Shown here: piece by piece, positions 5,280-8,589 of the stretch
Layout: each line of letters starts with the position of its first letter
Numbering within the stretch: the first letter of the stretch is position 1
From: an uncultured Oscillospiraceae bacterium
GTDB lineage: Bacteria > Bacillota > Clostridia > Oscillospirales > Oscillospiraceae
Direction of reading: 5' to 3'
Length of the DNA stretch: 8,589 bases
NCBI GenBank assembly: GCA_934565415.1
Contig: CAKTHQ010000064.1
Coordinates: 1 to 8,589, forward strand
The notes under the pieces: generated by a model
Database searches by the model: none
The model's input: only the letters and a program-made list of their open reading frames with translations
What the model was told of the DNA's origin: nothing
Made by a program: the position numbers and the translations under genes

Positions 5280-5971
5280 TTCTTCTCCCCCTCCAGCTTA
5301 TAGCCCTGGCCCCAGATGACCTTCAGGTATCGGGGCTCCGAGGGGTTGATCTCGATTTTCTCCCGCAGGTGGCGAATGTGGACGGCAACGCTGCCCTCGC
5401 TGCCCAAAGCCGCCTCCTGCCAGACCGCTTCGTACAGAGTCTTGGTGGAATACACCTTGCCGGGGTTGGACATGAGCAGATGCAAAATGGCGTACTCCGT
5501 AGGGGTCAGGTTCACCGGCTCCCCTTCCACGGTGACGGTTTTGGTCCGGTCGTTCATGGTGATGCCGCCGATTGTCAGATCGTCCGTTTCCTCTTTCCGG
5601 CTGCCCAGGCTGGCATACCGCCGGAGCTGAGACCGGACCCGGGCCAGGACCTCCACGGGCACAAAGGGCTTGGTGATATAGTCGTCGGCCCCTACGTTCA
5701 GGCCCAGAACCTTATCTTCCGTCTCGGACTTGGCCGTCAGCAAAATAATGGGCACATTGGAAAATTCCCTTATTTTCGCCGTGGCCGCAATGCCGTCCAT
5801 CACCGGCATCATCACATCCAGCAGCACCAGATGGATGCCCTTCTCCTTCACGATCTCCACCGCCTGGGCGCCGTTCTTGGCCTCAAACAGCTCATACCCC
5901 TCCGGGGCCAGGTAGATCTTTAAGGCGTTGACGATATCCGGCTGATCGTCGCAAATCAGTATTTTGTACAT
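5276..5971 (-). CDS. OmpR/PhoB-family response regulator
   Basis: This 231-residue regulator has a receiver domain (about 1-120) and a winged-helix DNA-binding domain (about 130-228). Receiver residues are all present: acidic pair Asp8-Asp9, phospho-acceptor Asp52 in LLDVMMP, Thr79 in ILLTAK and Lys101 in ITKPF. The effector domain shows LTPTEYAILHLLMSNPGKVYS, then VAVHIRHLREKIE and VIWGQGYKL, typical of OmpR/PhoB members that bind direct repeats. I start it at the ATG at 5971, with GGAGG 8 bases upstream. The in-frame ATG at 6019 would add 16 non-conserved residues, lies upstream of the predicted transcript start, and would include the -10 box. It is translationally coupled to the kinase (ATGA overlap). 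Target genes are unknown, and autoregulation is likely from the direct repeat upstream. Confidence 0.95.
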   Translation of the reverse strand: MYKILICDDQPDIVNALKIYLAPEGYELFEAKNGAQAVEIVKEKGIHLVLLDVMMPVMDGIAATAKIREFSNVPIILLTAKSETEDKVLGLNVGADDYITKPFVPVEVLARVRSQLRRYASLGSRKEETDDLTIGGITMNDRTKTVTVEGEPVNLTPTEYAILHLLMSNPGKVYSTKTLYEAVWQEAALGSEGSVAVHIRHLREKIEINPSEPRYLKVIWGQGYKLEGEKK

Positions 5972-6005
5972 CTGCTCTTCCTCCGCTTCCTTGAACTTTG
6001 AGGAT

Positions 6006-6034
6006 ATTATAACACCCAATTTCTTAATAAGAAA
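6006..6034 (-). promoter_or_regulatory. Promoter of the two-component operon (extended -10)
   Basis: On the minus strand TGTTATAAT gives a perfect -10 box (6011-6006) with the extended TGn motif. The -35 region (about 6029-6034, TTTCTT or TTCTTA) is poor. This suggests dependence on the extended -10 and on an activator. Initiation near base 5999 gives a leader of about 28 bases to the ATG at 5971. Confidence 0.65.
6020..6034. promoter_or_regulatory. 15-base perfect palindrome over the -35 region
   Basis: TTTCTTA (6020-6026) and TAAGAAA (6028-6034) flank one central base, a perfect palindrome. It covers the weak -35 region of the regulator's promoter, the position expected for a repressor operator. 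No binding protein can be named. Confidence 0.4.
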
Positions 6035-6044
6035 GAGGGGGACG

Positions 6045-6061
6045 GTTTAAGAAGTGTTTAA
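6045..6061 (-). promoter_or_regulatory. Direct repeat TTAAAC-N5-TTAAAC, probable response-regulator box
   Basis: On the minus strand TTAAAC occurs twice (6061-6056 and 6050-6045) with exactly 5 bases between, an 11-base period. OmpR/PhoB regulators bind such direct repeats; the Bacillus PhoP box is TTAACA with about 5-base spacing. It lies about 46-62 bases upstream of the predicted start, upstream of a weak -35, as expected for an activator site. Confidence 0.5.
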
Positions 6062-6137
6062 AAATTTGGGCAGAGTATGGCAGAATCTCGCAAAAAATTC
6101 TCTGTTTTTCCATCTGGAAGAATAGGCCTTTTCCGGC

Positions 6138-6143
6138 TATAAT
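6138..6143 (+). promoter_or_regulatory. -10 box of the HAD phosphatase gene
   Basis: A perfect TATAAT lies 33 bases before the start codon. I cannot see a good -35 box at the expected distance (CTGGAA/TGGAAG around 6114-6120), so this is either a weak or an activated promoter. It is divergent from the two-component operon, and the TTAAAC repeats lie between the two. Confidence 0.4.
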
Positions 6144-6176
6144 GGAACCATCTTACAAACACGCAGGAGGAGCACG

Positions 6177-6857
6177 ATGGCATATACAATTTACAAACCC
6201 ATGAAACCTGTCCGAGGCGCCCTCTTTGATATGGACGGCGTGATTCTGGACTCTGAAAAGCTGTATACCCGATTCTGGATTGAGGGCTGCCAGGCCCTAG
6301 GGTATACCATGACGAGAGAACAGGCCGTCGGATTGCGGGGCCGGAACCGGAAGGAAGCCGCCCAAAGGATCCGGGACTATTTCGGTCCCGAGGCCAGTTA
6401 CGAGGTCCTGAAAGCAAAGCGCATCGAACTGATGGATGCCTACATTGCCCGGCACGGCGTAGAGCCCAAAGGCGGTATCCGGGAGATTCTGGAATTTTTG
6501 AAAGAGAACCATATTCCCCGGGCGGTTACCACCGCCTCCCCGGTTGAACGGGTCCGGGAATATCTGATTCCCCTGGACCTATACGACTACTTTGACGCCA
6601 TTTGCACCGCCTACGATGTCCCCAATGGCAAGCCAGAGCCGGATATTTATCTGTATGGAGCCCAAGTGTTGGGGCTGCCGCCGGAAAGCTGCATCGCCAT
6701 CGAAGATTCCGCCGCCGGAATTGAATCCGCCTACCGGGCCGGGTGCATGGCCGCTCTGGTACCGGATCAGGACCCGCCGGATGAGGAAACGGTGAAACGG
6801 AGCACCCTTCAGGCAGATTCCCTGCTGGATGTGATCGAAGTGATCCGGGAGAGTTAA
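6177..6857 (+). CDS. HAD-superfamily phosphatase, beta-phosphoglucomutase-like
   Basis: This 226-residue cytoplasmic enzyme is a subfamily IA haloacid dehalogenase-like hydrolase, which transfers or hydrolyses a phosphate through an aspartyl-phosphate intermediate. Motif I is FDMDGVILDS with nucleophile Asp18 and acid/base Asp20. A helical cap follows (about 25-95). Motif II is VTTAS (Thr119 likely), motif III Lys152 in GKPEPDIY, and motif IV IEDSAAGIESAYRAG (from 175) with Glu176/Asp177. These features match the beta-phosphoglucomutase/phosphoglycolate-phosphatase group; substrate cannot be told from sequence. The ATG at 6177 has AGGAGG (6165-6170) 6 bases upstream. It is monocistronic and converges on obg. 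Confidence 0.92.
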   Translation: MAYTIYKPMKPVRGALFDMDGVILDSEKLYTRFWIEGCQALGYTMTREQAVGLRGRNRKEAAQRIRDYFGPEASYEVLKAKRIELMDAYIARHGVEPKGGIREILEFLKENHIPRAVTTASPVERVREYLIPLDLYDYFDAICTAYDVPNGKPEPDIYLYGAQVLGLPPESCIAIEDSAAGIESAYRAGCMAALVPDQDPPDEETVKRSTLQADSLLDVIEVIRES

Positions 6858-6906
6858 ACAAAATCCCCCGCCTTTTTCCACACAGCTTGTGGAGAAAAGA
6901 CGGGGG
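6855..6906 (-). terminator. Terminator of obg, shared convergent hairpin
   Basis: CCCCCG (6865-6870) pairs with CGGGGG (6901-6906). After one mismatch, a U/A-rich middle and a CCACA/TGTGG top (6878-6882/6888-6892) continue the stem around a 5-base loop. On the minus strand the stem is followed by ATTTTGTTTAA, a usable U-rich tail, so it ends obg transcription. It starts 5 bases after the obg stop. In the plus direction it lies just after the HAD gene but lacks a T-run, so termination there would be weaker. Confidence 0.75.
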
Positions 6907-6911
6907 CCCAA

Positions 6912-8186
6912 TTATCTCATATATTCAAATTGCAGGTCGTAGATATCCACGGTGTCCCCGTCCTGGATGCCCATTTCTTCCAGCCGGGCAAAGAGGCCGC
7001 ATTTGCGGAGCATCTGGTCGAAGTAGTTCCGGGACTCGTAGTCGTCGAAGTTGATGTTCTGCACCAGCCGCTCCAGCCAGGTACCGGTGACGACCCAGGT
7101 GGAGCCCAGGTGCTCGACGGTCAGCTCCTGGGGGTCTCCGGCCTCAACGGGCTTTTCCACATACTCGGGCTCGTAGATGGTGACGGGAGGCAGGGTCCGC
7201 AGCTTTTCGGCCACCACCCGCATCAGGTTCCGGGTCCCCTGGGTGGTGCCGGCGGAAATTTCATACAGCTCGCAGCCCGCGGCCTCTACGCAGGCCCGAA
7301 GGCGCTGCAAATTGTCGCTGTCCGGGGGCAGCAGGTCAATTTTGTTGGCGGCCACGATCATGGGGCGGTTGCTCAGGTCCACGGAGTAATTGGCCAGCTC
7401 GTCGCAGATGGCGTTAAAGTCCTCTACCGGGTCTCTGCCCTCACTGCCGGACACATCCACCACATGGACGAGAAGCCGGCACCGGTCAATATGCCGCAGG
7501 AAATCATGACCCAGGCCGGCACCCTCGGCAGCGCCTTCGATAATGCCGGGAATGTCAGCCATGACAAAGGACACGCCCTCATCCACATAGATAACGCCCA
7601 GGTTGGGAAACAGGGTGGTAAAATGGTAGTTGGCGATTTTGGGCCGGGCGTTGGAGGTAACGGAAAGCAGGGTGGATTTGCCCACATTGGGGAAGCCCAC
7701 CAGGCCCACATCCGCCAACAGCTTCAGCTCCAAAATCACATCCCGCTCCTGGCCCTTAATGCCGGACTTGGCAAACCGGGGCACCTGCCGGGTAGCGGTG
7801 GCGTAGTGGGCATTGCCCCAGCCGCCCCGGCCGCCCTTGGCGATGACGAAATCCTCGCCGGTGGACATATCCACAATGATCTGGTTGGTCTCCGCGTCCC
7901 GGACCACGGTACCCCGAGGGACCTCGATGATCAGCGGCTCCCCCCGCTTGCCGCTCATGTTCCGGCCCAGGCCGTTCTGGCCGGGCTGAGCGGCGTACTT
8001 TCTTTTATAGCGGAAATCCAGCAGGGTGGACAGATTGTCGTTAACCCGCAGGATCACACTGCCGCCATGGCCGCCGTCTCCCCCGTCTGGACCGCCGGAG
8101 GCCACATATTTCTCCCGATGGAAAGCCACGGCGCCGTCGCCGCCCTTACCGCCCAGGACCGTAATTCTTACCTTATCTACAAACAT
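6912..8186 (-). CDS. obg: GTPase Obg/CgtA
   Basis: Obg is an essential GTPase that associates with the 50S subunit and links ribosome assembly to stress and, in Bacillus, to sporulation entry. The 424-residue protein has the glycine-rich Obg fold (about 1-158), the GTPase domain and a C-terminal OCT domain (about 345-424). GTPase motifs are G1 GFPNVGKST (164-172), switch I HFTTLFPNLG (188-197), G3 DIPG (211-214), G4 NKID (281-284) and G5 SAGT (311-314). Length is normal. The start is the ATG at 8186, giving MFVDKVRI, with GGAGG (8197-8193) 6 bases upstream. A longer in-frame start at 8252 would place 22 non-conserved residues over a leader hairpin. It lies downstream of rpmA, the usual rplU-rpmA-obg order. 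No separate promoter is evident. Confidence 0.97.
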   Translation of the reverse strand: MFVDKVRITVLGGKGGDGAVAFHREKYVASGGPDGGDGGHGGSVILRVNDNLSTLLDFRYKRKYAAQPGQNGLGRNMSGKRGEPLIIEVPRGTVVRDAETNQIIVDMSTGEDFVIAKGGRGGWGNAHYATATRQVPRFAKSGIKGQERDVILELKLLADVGLVGFPNVGKSTLLSVTSNARPKIANYHFTTLFPNLGVIYVDEGVSFVMADIPGIIEGAAEGAGLGHDFLRHIDRCRLLVHVVDVSGSEGRDPVEDFNAICDELANYSVDLSNRPMIVAANKIDLLPPDSDNLQRLRACVEAAGCELYEISAGTTQGTRNLMRVVAEKLRTLPPVTIYEPEYVEKPVEAGDPQELTVEHLGSTWVVTGTWLERLVQNINFDDYESRNYFDQMLRKCGLFARLEEMGIQDGDTVDIYDLQFEYMR

Positions 8187-8211
8187 TACAAACCTCCATG
8201 GTTTTTCCGGC

Positions 8212-8254
8212 GGGTGACACAGAAAAAAGCCCCATTCCCTTTTCTCTGTCACCC
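8212..8254 (-). other. Long hairpin in the obg leader
   Basis: GGGTGACA (8212-8219) pairs perfectly with TGTCACCC (8247-8254). After one C-C mismatch the stem continues as AGAAAA/TTTTCT (8221-8226/8240-8245). It lies between the rpmA terminator and the obg ribosome binding site, about 14 bases before the latter. No U-run follows on the minus strand, so it is not a second terminator. It might influence mRNA processing or stability between the two genes. Confidence 0.6.
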
Positions 8255-8261
8255 AAGTTTC

Positions 8262-8296
8262 AAAAAAAGGACTGCCGCGTAAAAGCAGCAGTCCTT
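8262..8296 (-). terminator. Terminator between rpmA and obg
   Basis: AAGGACTGC (8267-8275) and GCAGTCCTT (8288-8296) form a 9-bp stem around a 12-base loop. On the minus strand it runs into seven T's (8268-8262). It begins 17 bases after the rpmA stop. As obg has no evident promoter downstream of it, it may attenuate rather than end the operon. Confidence 0.85.
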
Positions 8297-8313
8297 CGAT
8301 TCACAGGCTTGTC

Positions 8314-8589
8314 TTACTGCTCAGCGTAAACGGAGCACTTCCGACGATCCTTGCCCATGCGCTCGTACTTGACGGTGCCGTCAACCAGGGCGAACAGGGT
8401 GTCATCCTTGCCGATACCAACATTGGTGCCGGGATGGATGTGGGTGCCTCTCTGGCGAACCAGGATGTTGCCGGCCAGAACGAACTGACCGTCGGCACGC
8501 TTGCAGCCCAGACGCTTGGACTCGGAATCACGGCCGTTCTTGGTGGAACCGCCGCCCTTGTGGTGAGCGAAGAACTGAATACCAATCTT
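8314..8589 (-). CDS. rpmA: Ribosomal protein L27 (bL27), 5' end cut by the window
   Basis: The frame from the right edge to TAA at 8316-8314 encodes 91 residues of bL27, a 50S protein whose N-terminal arm reaches the peptidyl-transferase centre. It begins [20 protein letters not shown] and contains the conserved [29 protein letters not shown] and [12 protein letters not shown] blocks. The QFFA|H segment is the Firmicutes-type N-terminal extension that is removed by the cysteine protease Prp, exposing the mature HHKGGGS end. Only the initiator and perhaps two or three residues are missing beyond base 8589. The gene is followed by a terminator and then obg, matching the conserved rplU-prp-rpmA-obg order. 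Confidence 0.95.
   Translation of the reverse strand, partial: KIGIQFFAHHKGGGSTKNGRDSESKRLGCKRADGQFVLAGNILVRQRGTHIHPGTNVGIGKDDTLFALVDGTVKYERMGKDRRKCSVYAEQ

Noticed and set aside
5972..6019. Longer start of the response regulator (16 extra residues)
   Set aside because: The extension includes the -10 box and precedes the predicted transcript start. The receiver domain begins at MYKILICDD, which has a good GGAGG.
8187..8252. Longer start of Obg (22 extra residues)
   Set aside because: Obg proteins begin MFVDxxxI, the ATG at 8186 has a well-placed GGAGG, and the extension covers a leader hairpin.
6930..8282. 450-codon open frame on the plus strand opposite obg
   Set aside because: It is the antisense shadow of a clearly conserved obg gene in GC-rich DNA. 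Its product is low-complexity His/Gly/Gln-rich with no family match, and it has no ribosome binding site.

Overview
The window looks like chromosomal DNA from a spore-forming, low-oxygen Firmicute of the class Clostridia, most likely in the Oscillospiraceae/Ruminococcaceae range. The evidence is the gene set: a long-form ribosome hibernation factor, a DUF4364 protein, a dipicolinate synthase pair, Obg with a C-terminal OCT domain, and an L27 protein that carries the Firmicutes N-terminal QFFA extension. The genes are GC-rich with strong AAGGAGG-type ribosome binding sites, while the left 240 bases are strikingly AT-rich. The family-level placement is an inference.

Layout. Bases 1-240 hold two tandem, near-consensus leftward promoters (both TTGACA with 17-base spacers) and a leader that resembles those in front of Firmicutes rRNA operons, so an rrn operon probably starts just beyond base 1. 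Bases 241-900 hold hpf (leftward) with its own promoter and terminator. A DUF4364 gene (leftward, 902-1444) is divergent from the dipicolinate synthase pair dpaA-dpaB (rightward, 1551-2848), which overlap by 4 bases. Bases 2849-3080 are noncoding. They are filled by a roughly 200-base structured element with 14/15 matching inverted ends, which looks like a MITE or REP-type repeat. A two-component system follows leftward: an OmpR-type regulator (5276-5971) and a very large multi-membrane-span kinase (3081-5279), also overlapping by 4 bases. Their promoter carries a perfect TTAAAC-N5-TTAAAC direct repeat and a 15-base palindrome. A HAD phosphatase runs rightward (6177-6857) and converges on obg (6912-8186, leftward). 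rpmA (L27), cut by the right edge, lies upstream of obg, with a terminator between the two.

How the genes relate. The two edges and hpf concern ribosomes: the rRNA operon, hibernation of 70S/100S ribosomes, L27 and the assembly GTPase Obg. DpaA/DpaB make dipicolinic acid for the spore core in the mother cell. The two-component system is a self-contained sensing module whose signal cannot be read from sequence. The genes are mostly single transcription units or pairs in alternating orientation. I see no phage, CRISPR, integrase or toxin-antitoxin module. The most unusual parts are the structured intergenic element, the atypical kinase and the regulator's promoter architecture.
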